Assembly (NCBI RefSeq): GCF_020535545.1
Contig: NZ_CP084752.1
Span: 186,001 to 250,000 of the forward strand
Length of the DNA stretch: 64,000 bases
Direction of reading: 5' to 3'
From: Roseateles sp. XES5
GTDB lineage: Bacteria; Pseudomonadota; Alphaproteobacteria; Rhizobiales; Rhizobiaceae
Below the pieces are notes generated by a model that searched no databases, was not told where the DNA came from, and worked only from the letters and a program-made list of their open reading frames with translations. Shown in pieces: positions 16,494 to 23,930 of the stretch. Positions within the stretch are counted from its first letter, which is position 1. Each line of letters begins with the position of its first letter. The translations under genes and the position numbers were made by a program.

Positions 16494-16916
16494 TTCAAGT
16501 ACCGGGGAATTAGCTTATAGCGGCCACGAAAAGCGGCTGCTTAATAGCGGCGCGAAGGCGCTGCCCTTATCAAGTACGCACCAATTGCTCTTCAAGTACG
16601 TGGGAATGGACGGAACACGGGCGGGCCCGCATCCCGATTTATCAAGTAGGGACCTATTGTTTTTATCAAGGAGGAGGAAATTGGCGGGCGATCCCTCACC
16701 GCGCCAGTCTTCAAGTGGAAGACTATTGTCCCACGCGGCCAGAGCGCCCGCGTCATGACATACGTGGCGGCGAGCAAGACGGCGACCATCAAGCCGAGCA
16801 TCACGCTAATGCGTAAGGTCGCGGCGTTCACGGCCTGCTTGAGGTCTGCCTTGGTGGCGAGGTCCTTCATGCTTTCCATCGTTTCGGCTCCTCGGTTATC
16901 AAGTTCGTGGGAATTA
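16494..16916. repeat. Seven imperfect 19-bp repeats (iteron/operator-like)
   Basis: Seven copies in the same orientation begin at 16494, 16569, 16591, 16641, 16665, 16710 and 16898. The consensus is WTCAAGTACGNGGNAATTG; the CAAG core is invariant and the WATTR end nearly so. The spacing is irregular (22 to 188 bp). Copies 3-6 lie in the 3' half of the 95-residue gene, and copy 7 covers the stop codon of the regulator gene. No such cluster is seen elsewhere in the window. Binding sites for the neighbouring winged-helix protein, a replication origin, or phage promoters are all possible. Confidence 0.7.
16592..16879 (-). CDS. Small membrane protein with coiled-coil start (holin-like?)
   Basis: A 95-residue protein from ATG 16879, with GAGGAG 8 bases upstream. 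It opens with a short amphipathic helix (MKDLATKADLKQAVNAATLR) and one strong transmembrane segment (about residues 24-44, VMLGLMVAVLLAATYVM). The tail is Pro/Arg-rich and looks unconstrained. The tail codons coincide with repeats 3 to 6 of the 19-bp family, and the TGA stop lies inside repeat 3. The membrane layout fits a holin or a membrane anchor. It follows the regulator by 34 bp and precedes the large virion gene. Confidence 0.6.
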   Translation of the reverse strand: MESMKDLATKADLKQAVNAATLRISVMLGLMVAVLLAATYVMTRALWPRGTIVFHLKTGAVRDRPPISSSLIKTIGPYLINRDAGPPVFRPFPRT

Positions 16917-17291
16917 GAGATTGCCGTCCTGGCGATTGTAGATGAAGCGGAGATGCTCCGCCACGGCCTTGCCTTTCGGCGTGAGCGTGAACGTTTTCAT
17001 GCGACCGTTCAACGGATGCTCGTAGGTATGAACGAGGCCCATCCCGTTCTTCCCAAGCCGATAGCGCTCTCCCAGGTATCTTAGATGGGCGCTTGTCGCC
17101 TGTGGCGTCTTTCCGGTTCTGGCGGCAAGCTCCTCCAGGCTCATCGGGACTTCTCCAATACGCCTTTCGGACCAAATGGCGGCTCCCAGGTACGTGACCC
17201 ATATGGAAATCGGAAGCTCAAACTCGGTGGACATGGCCATCATGTATCGGCCTGCGTCGAGGTAGGCGTGGAGTGGGCGATTGTTGGACAA
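16914..17291 (-). CDS. Winged-helix (MarR-like) DNA-binding regulator
   Basis: A 125-residue protein beginning at TTG 17291, preceded by GGAGA at 5 bases. The fold reads as MarR-like: N-terminal dimer helices (residues 1-45), a helix-turn-helix at about 49-72 (SLEELAARTGKTPQATSAHLRYL), and a wing at about 80-103 (GMGLVHTYEHPLNGRMKTFTLTPKGK). It is the first recognisable regulator from the attR side, and the 19-bp repeats start at its stop codon, so it is the best candidate to bind them and control the leftward operon. It might equally be an initiator-type protein acting on iterons. Confidence 0.8.
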   Translation of the reverse strand: MSNNRPLHAYLDAGRYMMAMSTEFELPISIWVTYLGAAIWSERRIGEVPMSLEELAARTGKTPQATSAHLRYLGERYRLGKNGMGLVHTYEHPLNGRMKTFTLTPKGKAVAEHLRFIYNRQDGNL

Positions 17292-17366
17292 GATACTCTC
17301 CGCACGTCGCTGGTGGAGGAGAGGCGATGAATTCCGCCCCTCCCGGCTTGCACTCGGTTGGCAGTC

Positions 17367-17813
17367 TTACTTCGCGGATTGCCCCGCGATTTCTTCAGCA
17401 AGCTCTATTCGGGCGGCATCCTCTCGGTACCACACGCCCAGATCGTTCCCCTCCAGCCAGTCCTTGGCGAAGTCATGAAGCTCGGACTGGTCCATCCTGC
17501 CGGCATCAATGGCCTCCAGCGCCCACCTTGCATGGGGCTCAAAGTCGGGGAGCGACGGTGCGGTGGTCCGTTTGAAGTTCGGCTGCTCGGGCTTGGTGAC
17601 GCGCTTGGAGTCGTAGGCGTATGCGGCCCACTTGGTCATGTTGGTGGACCATGTGGCTTCATCATCCTCTTTCCACTCGTTGAAGAAGTCCCAGAGGTGG
17701 AGGTGGGGAAGATGTTCAAGCGCCCATCCGATAGCAAGCTGTGAGTTCCTCAGCATCTGGACGGTTGCAGCGATGGATTGATTGTTGATGCCATCGAAAG
17801 AGTTGGTGGTCAT
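17367..17813 (-). CDS. Hypothetical protein at the start of the leftward operon
   Basis: A 148-residue acidic, Trp-rich protein (MTTNSFDGINNQSIAATVQM at the start, later HLPHLHLWDFFNEWKEDDEATW). GGAG lies 9 bases before the ATG at 17813. It has no transmembrane segment, no signal peptide and no family I recognise. It is the first gene inside attR and is followed by the regulator after 75 bp. Its acidity and small size would suit an early element protein such as an inhibitor, but nothing more specific can be said. Confidence 0.65.
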   Translation of the reverse strand: MTTNSFDGINNQSIAATVQMLRNSQLAIGWALEHLPHLHLWDFFNEWKEDDEATWSTNMTKWAAYAYDSKRVTKPEQPNFKRTTAPSLPDFEPHARWALEAIDAGRMDQSELHDFAKDWLEGNDLGVWYREDAARIELAEEIAGQSAK

Positions 17814-17921
17814 TGGTCGGTCTCCATAGGTTGAACCTGCTAGGTTTCACTGCTATGGTTTTCCGAAACGCCACGCCGAAAAGCTAAATGTTTTCAGCGA
17901 GGATTCTAGAGGACAGGCGAC

Positions 17922-17944
17922 TTCGAGTCTCTCATCGCCCACCA
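17922..17944 (+). repeat. attR, 23-bp copy of tRNA-Val 3' end
   Basis: Exact copy of 1967-1989. It marks the right boundary of the integrated element. Only the tRNA tail is present here, as expected when the element carries its own copy of the core. Confidence 0.93.
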
Positions 17945-17957
17945 AGCCATTTCATGC

Positions 17958-17990
17958 AAGGCCCTGTTTTCGCAGGGCCTTTTGCTTTTT
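17958..17990 (+). terminator. Displaced tRNA-Val terminator
   Basis: AAGGCCCTG-TTTTCG-CAGGGCCTT followed by TTGCTTTTT, a 9-bp stem and T run. It starts 14 bp after the attR CCA, exactly where a tRNA-Val terminator would be if the element were excised. The rest of 17814-18342 holds no gene I can support. Confidence 0.8.
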
Positions 17991-18342
17991 CAGCCCTTCA
18001 AAATCCCTCACCTACCCTCTTTCCGCACCCATTGATTTCATTGCGAAACCCGACGCGGCCCCCTCACCTTTTTGGCACCGGCATTCACTCCTGATGATTA
18101 TGGACCGGCCTGGGCGAACCTCGGACACGTCTGTCAGACGCCCATGCCACACCATCGTCACAAGATCGGCCATTCCCTGCCCATAACAAGCGGTAGTAGG
18201 TGCCTCGCGGCTCCTGGCCGCGGGTCCATGCATTGCCGTTTTGTGCTGCGTAGACAGTGAGCGCCAGTTGCTTGAGAGCCGGGCTCTCCAATCACTCAGG
18301 ATCATTGGCGCGACCCTCAGCTTAACAATTGAGGAGATGGAT

Positions 18343-19194
18343 ATGACAAGCCTGCTATCGATCTTACACATGCGGACGGGAAACACGACCACGGCCGGGC
18401 AACTGCACTGGTTGAAAGGCGTAGAGAAATCCGACCGACGAGGGTTTGAAGCTGGGCAAGATTCCGAGGCAACCGAGAATGACTGCCCTTATAAAAAGAG
18501 ACCGTATCGCGATTGTTGGATAGAGGCTTTTCGCCGGGCGCGAGGCATCGAGGACGCCGCAAAAGCAGTCAATGAATTCGGGGTGCCGACTGACGTGTGG
18601 TCCACAATGTCCGAAGTTGAGCGGAACCGTTTTTGGAGAAAGCGATGGTATCACGGCCGGATGAAAAGAGACCCGCTATTATTTGCCAAGCACAAGGATA
18701 GGCAGGCCACCACACGGGTCCGAATTCGCGAACGATGGGCTGAAGATCCGGAATTTTTTCGGGCTAAGATGCGCGAACAATACTGGAAAGATGTCGAAGC
18801 CACCCGCGCAAAAGCACGCGAAAAATATCAGCGGAATATTGACCGCGAACAGGCGCGCGGCCGGAGACGGAATAAAGCGCACAAAGCACAGCGGACAATC
18901 AATCGTTCTCCAGATCAGGTCTACATGCTAATCAATCGAGCGGTATCTAAGGCTCTGCCTGACCACGTTCGGGATGACGTGGTCTCAAGCATGTGCCTGG
19001 CGGTCCTTGAAGGAAAACTTTTTATCGAAGACATCGAAAAGGACGCGAAGCGATTTCTGGCGGCCTACAATCGAGAATTCGATCACTTCAAGACCACGTC
19101 GCTTGATGAGCCGATAAACGGACAGGACGGGCGAACCTACCTTGACCTTCTGGCTGATCCAGAAAACGAGGACGAAGCGGAGCAATTGCTTTAG
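18343..19194 (+). CDS. Sigma-factor-like phage/island protein
   Basis: A 283-residue protein. The start is placed at ATG 18343 (MTSLLSILHM) because GAGGAG lies upstream, although ATG 18337 is also possible. The middle is very basic and repetitive (residues about 115-195, runs such as RIRERWAEDPEFFRAKMREQ and AKAREKYQRN). The C-terminal part (about 200-283) has LPDHVRDDVVSSMCLAVLEG, then DIEKDAKRFL and SLDEPINGQDGRTYLDLLAD, which resembles sigma-70 region 2 and the linker of phage sigma-like proteins. It may redirect RNA polymerase to phage or island genes. No other sigma region is visible. It is the first gene outside attR. Confidence 0.6.
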   Translation: MTSLLSILHMRTGNTTTAGQLHWLKGVEKSDRRGFEAGQDSEATENDCPYKKRPYRDCWIEAFRRARGIEDAAKAVNEFGVPTDVWSTMSEVERNRFWRKRWYHGRMKRDPLLFAKHKDRQATTRVRIRERWAEDPEFFRAKMREQYWKDVEATRAKAREKYQRNIDREQARGRRRNKAHKAQRTINRSPDQVYMLINRAVSKALPDHVRDDVVSSMCLAVLEGKLFIEDIEKDAKRFLAAYNREFDHFKTTSLDEPINGQDGRTYLDLLADPENEDEAEQLL

Positions 19195-19343
19195 TTTAGC
19201 CGAGCACCATATAACAAAAGCCTGCTGCGACGCAGGCCGGAAGCCGCGGAGCGTTCATCGCACGTCCAGCCGAGCGGCTTCCCTCACGACCGGCGTATTG
19301 CGCGGACGATGAATCGCGATATCGTGGTTTCGAGAGGGGCACG

Positions 19344-19556
19344 ATGCCGAAACCACCAAGAACTTCCCGTCACGAGAACCGCTATGCCCTTCGCGAGGAC
19401 GGAACAGGCAGTTGGGCGGTCTACGACATCTTCACAGGACTGACGGCCGAGCTGAACGGCGTGCCTCAGGATGGGCTCGACGAGGTCGTGGCGAAGTTCA
19501 TGACGAACGAATTAAACGACGCGTACATCACCAGACGCACGGGTACGACGCATTGA
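19344..19556 (+). CDS. Small hypothetical protein
   Basis: A 70-residue basic-then-acidic protein (MPKPPRTSRHENRYALREDG). GAGAGGGG lies just before the ATG. Its central part (WAVYDIFTGLTAELNGVPQDGLD) looks like a short beta-rich fold of the sort found in small rhizobial proteins, but no family is recognised. It ends 12 bp before the DUF3800 gene and may share its transcript. Confidence 0.5.
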   Translation: MPKPPRTSRHENRYALREDGTGSWAVYDIFTGLTAELNGVPQDGLDEVVAKFMTNELNDAYITRRTGTTH

Positions 19557-19568
19557 GGGCTAGACGAG

Positions 19569-20294
19569 TTGGCTGACCTGCCACCGACTTATTCAATCTT
19601 TCTCGATGAGAGTGGGCAGACCAACCATCGTTTCCTGTTGCTTGGCTGCCTCGTCGTGCAAACGAACTTCGTGCCGTCATTTGAGAAAACCATTGAATAC
19701 GCGAAGAAGCTGGAACTCCCGGCTGGCGAACTCAAATGGAGCAAGGTCTCGCCCGCTAAGCTCTTTGCCTACAAGCTCGTTGCCGATTGCTTTTTCGACG
19801 CCCCTAGCCTGATCAAGCCGCTGCAATTTCACACCCTTGCCGCCGACATGACAAAGCGGAAGGACCATTTATTCAACTCGGGATCAAAGGAAACAGGCTT
19901 CAACAAGGAGATCTACCAACTCCTTATGAAGTGCGCACGGCTGTACCCTGACGCGCTGTTTCACGTCTACCTTGATCACCGTGACACGGCCTCCTCGACT
20001 GAGGAGCTTCGTCAAATCCTGAATGCGGGGCGTAGGAAGGCTGGAGACATGCGCAACTCCCCTTTCAGGCGCGTCCACTTCAGGGACTCGAAATCCGAGC
20101 TTTGCCTTCAAATGGTCGACATCCTACTCGGAGCGACATCTCACCGCATTAACGGCCACCATTTGCGGGAAGGTTCATCCGTCACAAAGAACGGCTTCGC
20201 GCAATACATCCTAGACCGCGCCGGAATCAGCGATGCTATGAAAGACACCGCTAAAGCTGGAGCGTTCACGATCTGGCATCGGCGACTGAGATAG
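19569..20294 (+). CDS. DUF3800 domain protein
   Basis: A 241-residue protein starting at TTG 19569. It opens with YSIFLDESGQTNHRFLLLG, the DUF3800 signature in which the Asp-Glu-Ser motif is the presumed active site of an RNase H-like fold. A second conserved acidic patch is seen in HVYLDHRDT and the C-terminal LQMVDILLGA. Proteins of this family are scattered across mobile islands and are thought to be nucleases, sometimes in defence contexts; the biochemical role is not settled. It is followed by 266 bp (20295-20560) in which I see no gene. Confidence 0.8.
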   Translation: MADLPPTYSIFLDESGQTNHRFLLLGCLVVQTNFVPSFEKTIEYAKKLELPAGELKWSKVSPAKLFAYKLVADCFFDAPSLIKPLQFHTLAADMTKRKDHLFNSGSKETGFNKEIYQLLMKCARLYPDALFHVYLDHRDTASSTEELRQILNAGRRKAGDMRNSPFRRVHFRDSKSELCLQMVDILLGATSHRINGHHLREGSSVTKNGFAQYILDRAGISDAMKDTAKAGAFTIWHRRLR

Positions 20295-20560
20295 GGCGTC
20301 CCGGCGAACTAGGCTGGAAGCCACCGTCTTGAACGGGCCCACAACACATGGCAGCGGATTCGTCCGCCGGGAGAGCCACAGTGTATAGGAAAGGTCGGGA
20401 AAGGACAACAATGGGCAGTAAAGGACGGCAATAGCAGTCAATTAAGATGGTCCTGAGGGAGGATCAACAGTCGAAACTCGCGACGGGCTTTCCAGGTGGC
20501 AGCTACAACTTTATGTAACTTGGAAATCGGCCGGCAACACCCCTCGGTTAAATTGCTCGC

Positions 20561-20824
20561 ATGAGCAACTTCACCTACCTCGTCATCGGCGCATCAGTCG
20601 CCAGCTTTCTTGCCACTGGCGGATATGCTCTTGTCCCGCGCGAGGTTTACGACCCGGCCTGCAATATCAAAGGCAACATAAGCTACAACGGCGGCGAGCG
20701 GATATATCATGTGCCGGGACAGCACTATTACGGCGAGACGCGAATCCGCACGATGGAGGGCGAACGGTGGTTCTGCTCGGAGGCGGATGCTCGGGCCGCG
20801 GGCTGGCGACGCGCAGGGTATTGA
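20561..20824 (+). CDS. Exported small protein with a Cys-paired C-terminal motif
   Basis: An 87-residue protein with an N-terminal hydrophobic segment (residues 3-24, FTYLVIGASVASFLATGGYAL) that could be a signal anchor. The conserved-looking domain that follows (CNIKGNISYNGGERIYHVPG, then RWFCSEADARAAGWRRAGY) matches the short 'sunset' pattern of periplasmic proteins and nuclease-associated tails. Two Cys (residues 34 and 72 approximately) may form a disulphide. Its function is unknown; it is probably cell-envelope associated. Confidence 0.7.
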   Translation: MSNFTYLVIGASVASFLATGGYALVPREVYDPACNIKGNISYNGGERIYHVPGQHYYGETRIRTMEGERWFCSEADARAAGWRRAGY

Positions 20825-20855
20825 CTTCTCCGCCAACGCAGCCTCCTAGGACACC

Positions 20856-21173
20856 ATGACCGACCAGACGACGAAAGACGGCGAAATCGCCGATGTTGAA
20901 CCCCTGACCAAACCGGAAGGCGACGATCAGCCGCCCCGGCAGCAGACGCCCGGGCGGCTTATCGACCCTCGAACCTGGTCGCGAGATACCGTAGCGATCG
21001 TCTATGCCAGCTTGTACTTTGCAAGCGGCATTGCAGCGTTCGCATGGGCCATCATTTCCGTGGTTGAGAACACTCTTCTGCGCGTTCTGACGATTATTGT
21101 GGTCCCCTTGCTCATCTTCGGATATGTCCACTTTCTCGCCCCTTCCCCCAAAAAGCCGCCACCGCAGAAGTAG
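20856..21173 (+). CDS. Membrane protein with two predicted helices
   Basis: A 105-residue protein with a Pro/Gln-rich soluble start (residues 1-42) and two adjoining hydrophobic segments (about 45-68 and 74-94), ending in PSPKKPPPQK. It starts 31 bp after the preceding gene and runs in the same direction. No family is recognised. The pattern is that of a small phage- or island-borne membrane protein of unknown role. Confidence 0.5.
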   Translation: MTDQTTKDGEIADVEPLTKPEGDDQPPRQQTPGRLIDPRTWSRDTVAIVYASLYFASGIAAFAWAIISVVENTLLRVLTIIVVPLLIFGYVHFLAPSPKKPPPQK

Positions 21174-21257
21174 GGACAGCCTCAACACGATAGTGTCGCG
21201 GCAGCAACTTCCGAGCGCCCCGGCGCCGAGCATCCTTGCCCGGCGCCGGCCCGACCG

Positions 21258-21503
21258 TCACGCCCCCTTGAACCAAGCAACAATCTTGGTGACGCTCTCG
21301 TAGAACATCACAGTCCCGACGACGAAGCCCAGCAGGCCGACGATCACCCATTTGAAGAAAGTGCCAACGGTCCTCACTGCGTTGACGAGCCTGACCCCGT
21401 CTTCGAGAGTTTCGAGATCATCGGGGCGAAGGCGGGCACGGAACTCCCGCGTCTCCTTCGGGAGTTCAGCCATTGCGCTCACCGGTTCAGCCTGTTCCTT
21501 CAT
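21258..21503 (-). CDS. Small membrane protein coupled to a holin-like gene
   Basis: An 81-residue protein from ATG 21503. The N-terminal half is soluble (LPKETREFRARLRPDDLETLEDG) and one transmembrane helix follows (about residues 52-74, FFKWVIVGLLGFVVGTVMFY). Its ATG overlaps the stop of the upstream gene (ATGA), so translation is coupled. The pairing with a holin-like protein suggests a leftover phage lysis cassette. No enzyme domain is seen. Confidence 0.65.
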   Translation of the reverse strand: MKEQAEPVSAMAELPKETREFRARLRPDDLETLEDGVRLVNAVRTVGTFFKWVIVGLLGFVVGTVMFYESVTKIVAWFKGA

Positions 21504-21700
21504 GTCGCCCACCCCCGACGCTTCGCCCACTGCCACCAGGCAACCGGCACCGACGAGATTAGGGCGAAGATACCGGCCTCGACCGAGGACGCCACGGCCG
21601 GATCGTCGGTGAGGAGACGCTTGACCTCATCGCCGATATAGCCGGCGCCGTAGAGCCAACCGGCCAGAAGATAGAGCGCGATGCGAATCCAGACAGTCAT
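21500..21700 (-). CDS. Putative phage holin, Pam3_gp28-like
   Basis: A 66-residue protein starting at ATG 21700, 8 bases after GAAAGGA. It has the layout of the Pam3_gp28 family of putative holins: an N-terminal hydrophobic helix (IRIALYLLAGWLYGAGYIG), a short polar loop, a second helix (AGIFALISSVPVAWWQW) and a basic end (KRRGWAT). Holins make the inner-membrane hole that releases endolysin. Here the cassette stands alone without an endolysin, consistent with prophage debris. A leftward frame ending KGWRK overlaps its start but lacks a good start codon. Confidence 0.65.
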   Translation of the reverse strand: MTVWIRIALYLLAGWLYGAGYIGDEVKRLLTDDPAVASSVEAGIFALISSVPVAWWQWAKRRGWAT

Positions 21701-21735
21701 TTCCGCCATCCTTTCACGATGATCTCAGCGAGGCG

Positions 21736-21936
21736 TTGCAGGAGCTTTTCGAGCCAATTCCCCGCCGGCACCGGGCCTTGCTCGATCTTGGCGACCGAGC
21801 CAGTACCAGCGCCGAGGCAAAGCACCGCGCTTGGCTTCTGATCCAGCGCGGCGCGCACTATTCGGACGTGCTCCCTGATTTCGTGGTCATGTCCGCGCAG
21901 CTCAGCGTCGCAGCCTCGGAAGCGGAGGCTGCGTGA
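21736..21936 (+). CDS. Possible small ORF at the head of a short operon
   Basis: A 66-codon frame from TTG 21736. Its stop overlaps the ATG of the next gene (TGATG), which is the main support for it. The protein is Ala-rich and not recognised. A leftward frame covering the same bases also looks plausible at its end (VKGWRK, overlapping the holin start) but has no good start. Which strand is coding here is not settled. Confidence 0.35.
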   Translation: MQELFEPIPRRHRALLDLGDRASTSAEAKHRAWLLIQRGAHYSDVLPDFVVMSAQLSVAASEAEAA

Positions 21937-22238
21937 TGCCGGAATACTCGCTCACCACGACCATCTGCCGCTACCGGGCAGAAATGTTCACGCAGCTCGC
22001 GAACCAGATGGAGGCCGAAGAGCGCGGGGACACAACGGAGTACCCGGTCACCTATTGGCCACTCATCGAAAAGATCGAGAAGTGGGACCAGCCCGCTGAG
22101 AGCCTGCACGAAGCCATCGATGCGCTGAAACTCGCCATTGAGGACTACGAGGCCGGCGACACACCACGCATCCCCGCGATGATGAAGGCGGCGTTCCGCT
22201 GGATGGAAGCGGAATCCGAGCGGAGGGCAAGCCGATGA
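21936..22238 (+). CDS. Hypothetical acidic helical protein
   Basis: A 100-residue protein from ATG 21936 (MPEYSLTTTICRYRAEMF). It is acidic and helical, with regular hydrophobic spacing (YWPLIEKIEKW, SLHEAIDALKLAIEDYE). It overlaps its neighbours on both sides by a few bases, typical of packed phage or island operons. No family is recognised; a structural or adaptor role in a prophage is possible. Confidence 0.55.
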   Translation: MPEYSLTTTICRYRAEMFTQLANQMEAEERGDTTEYPVTYWPLIEKIEKWDQPAESLHEAIDALKLAIEDYEAGDTPRIPAMMKAAFRWMEAESERRASR

Positions 22239-22493
22239 CATCGAGCCTTTTTCCTTCGCTTGCGGTCACGATCAACAAGGCCGAACTCTCCCTGTCGGAC
22301 CGCCACCAACAAGCTCGAAGATGCCTTCGGCGCCGCCCGCAGCTACCTGCACGCCATCCGCATGGCCGCCGCTGGCTTGCAGAACGACCGCGACATGTGC
22401 GCGCTCGACCTCTTGGCCGAGCAAGCCGAGCATGAACTGAACCAGGCGCAGGCCATCGCCGACACGCTGATGGAGGACGTCAATGCTCGCTGA
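22235..22493 (+). pseudogene. Frameshifted small gene
   Basis: The frame from ATG 22235 reads MTSSLFPSLAVTINKAELSL and then turns into Arg/Pro-rich nonsense. The second frame continues sensibly from about 22301 as ATNKLEDAFGAARSYLHAIR to a stop at 22493. Removing one C at 22300-22301 would join them into an 86-residue helical protein overlapping both neighbours in the usual way. It is either a recent mutation or a one-base sequence error. Confidence 0.6.
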
Positions 22494-22812
22494 GATCATT
22501 TCCGACGCCGACGGCAACCTGATGGAAGCTATCGGCCAGGTGAACACGATCCGGTTCATTATCAAGGCGTTGGAGCACAAGACGAACGAGAGTGGGCCGG
22601 CGGCTGAAAGGTCGGGCCGCAAGGTCTTGCAACCGAGATACGGGCGAGTTGCCCGATCAATCGTCAAGAAAGAAGGGTGGGTCGGACCAATGGCAGGGCG
22701 GGTCGGACTAAAGGCCGATTCTATCGGCGCGGGTTTGCTGTACGATTCCATGAGCATGCGCCAAGGAGGGCACTGTCGGATGGCGAACCGGATGACCCGA
22801 GTGGTCGGCTGA
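22483..22812 (+). CDS. Hypothetical protein
   Basis: A 109-codon frame whose ATG lies inside the end of the preceding gene. The first 40 residues (MLAEIISDADGNLMEAIGQV, then NTIRFIIKALEHKTNE) look like a real helical protein. The remainder is rich in Gly, Arg and Met and less protein-like, so the true gene may be truncated or extended by decay. Function unknown. Confidence 0.4.
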   Translation: MLAEIISDADGNLMEAIGQVNTIRFIIKALEHKTNESGPAAERSGRKVLQPRYGRVARSIVKKEGWVGPMAGRVGLKADSIGAGLLYDSMSMRQGGHCRMANRMTRVVG

Positions 22813-22821
22813 GGTGGTGGT

Positions 22822-23022
22822 ATGGCGAAGAAAACAACGCAGACCAGCACGTTCACGTGCAAATGCGGAGCCGTCAACGAAGTCGAGGTCGAGCTCTACG
22901 GCTTTGGCATGACGGACCGCGACAAGCTGGAGGCGCTCTGCGCCCACTGCGACGAGCTTCTCTCGAGTTTTCAGTGCTACGACGTCCGCGTTCACCTCTC
23001 ACTCGCTCCGGCGACATCATAG
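22822..23022 (+). CDS. Small zinc-ribbon-like protein
   Basis: A 66-residue protein with two Cys pairs (FTCKCGAVNEVEVE and LCAHCDELLSSF), the pattern of a tiny zinc ribbon. It starts 9 bp after the previous frame with a weak GGTGG before the ATG. Such proteins are common in phage and rhizobial islands. A nucleic-acid or protein-binding role is possible; no specific function is known. Confidence 0.5.
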   Translation: MAKKTTQTSTFTCKCGAVNEVEVELYGFGMTDRDKLEALCAHCDELLSSFQCYDVRVHLSLAPATS

Positions 23023-23157
23023 CGGGTCTGTCGGCCGTGGCGCACTCCTGCTCTACGGCGCCCCAGTTCACGACGGAGGAAACGTGCGGTCGCACCTTGT
23101 CGATATCCACCTCCATAAATTGCAATCATCTTCTACGACACAATCTGAGAGTTGCGT

Positions 23158-23385
23158 ATGAGCGGTTCGAACCAGATCGAGATCAAGGCGGAGAAGCGGA
23201 AGCGCCAGGACAAGCGGCGGCGCGCCTGGATGGAGCTGCCACAAAATGTCCAGTGCGTGCACTGTGGTAATCCCGTCGATGCGGCAGGCGCCAACCTCAA
23301 TTCCCCGCTCTGTCTTGCCTGCGAACGCGAACAGGGCCGCGCCGTTACGCCTCCTGTCGTCTCGGACGGAGCGGCTAACGGGTAG
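23158..23385 (+). CDS. Small basic zinc-finger-like protein
   Basis: A 75-residue protein (start ATG 23158). A very basic helix comes first (EIKAEKRKRQDKRRRAWMEL), then a four-Cys zinc-binding module (VQCVHCGNPV and SPLCLACEREQ). Its 3' end overlaps the 3' end of the convergent exported-protein gene by 11 bp. The basic region plus zinc module suggests nucleic-acid binding. Confidence 0.55.
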   Translation: MSGSNQIEIKAEKRKRQDKRRRAWMELPQNVQCVHCGNPVDAAGANLNSPLCLACEREQGRAVTPPVVSDGAANG

Positions 23386-23704
23386 CCTTTACCAGCCAGA
23401 GCGTTCTCTTCCCGATCACCAATCGAACATTCGGAATGGCGTCCTGGATTCTGGAAAGTTCCTCGGCGCTCAAATTGCTGATCGTCCCCTGGAAACCTCC
23501 GGATGAGGTGACGCGGCCCGAAACGTCCACCGCAATTGCGGTGGCGCCGTTCCTGAACACCAGCTTCGCCTCGCCAGCATACGGCCCAAGGTGGTCTGAG
23601 GTGGTGCGCACCCCGCCTCCACCACTCCCTGTTACCGCCTGGGCGCCCGCCACAGTCGGCGACAGGGCGACTGCCAGCGCTATCATCGCGGTCCTTGCAA
23701 ACAT
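23375..23704 (-). CDS. Secreted hypothetical protein
   Basis: A 109-residue protein starting at ATG 23704 after GGGAGGAG. It has a clear signal peptide (MFARTAMIALAVALSPTVAG, cleavage after GAQA). The mature part has a Gly-rich linker and a beta-rich domain (LVFRNGATAIAVDVSGRVTS, later VRLVIGKRTLWLVKATR) that ends with a helix-loop segment. No family is recognised. It is probably periplasmic. Confidence 0.7.
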   Translation of the reverse strand: MFARTAMIALAVALSPTVAGAQAVTGSGGGGVRTTSDHLGPYAGEAKLVFRNGATAIAVDVSGRVTSSGGFQGTISNLSAEELSRIQDAIPNVRLVIGKRTLWLVKATR

Positions 23705-23930
23705 GTCCACTCCTCCCTCACCTCCGCAGGAGAGTGGCGAATACAACCTCTCCTGTCGAGTCTGGCGAGCACTGGCCCCACGACCACCGTCCATGTCGCG
23801 GCCTGGATCGCCAATGCCTGAGACTTAGACGAAGGTATAACCTCTAATCCTCGCCTGAACGCCCCGGGAACGGGACGTGTACGAACGAGCATTCCGAGAC
23901 AAAAGGCGGTTTCGGCTTTCGGCGGTTGGT

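Larger units (their letters stand above)
1967..17944. mobile_element. Integrated ~16-kb element at tRNA-Val, phage or satellite-like
   Basis: Bounded by a perfect 23-bp direct repeat of the tRNA-Val 3' end, with the integrase directly inside attL. The two leftmost genes (integrase and a 270-residue protein) read rightward. All the others read leftward from the attR side: a 148-residue protein, a winged-helix regulator, a small membrane protein, two giant virion/ejection-like proteins, two small proteins, a TV-Pol-like polymerase, an NDT-like protein, a small membrane protein and a serine recombinase. I see no terminase, portal, capsid or tail-tube gene. The long genes are uninterrupted and have good ribosome binding sites, which argues against simple decay. 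It could be a phage satellite, an unusual mobile element, or a prophage that has lost its morphogenesis block. Confidence 0.9.
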
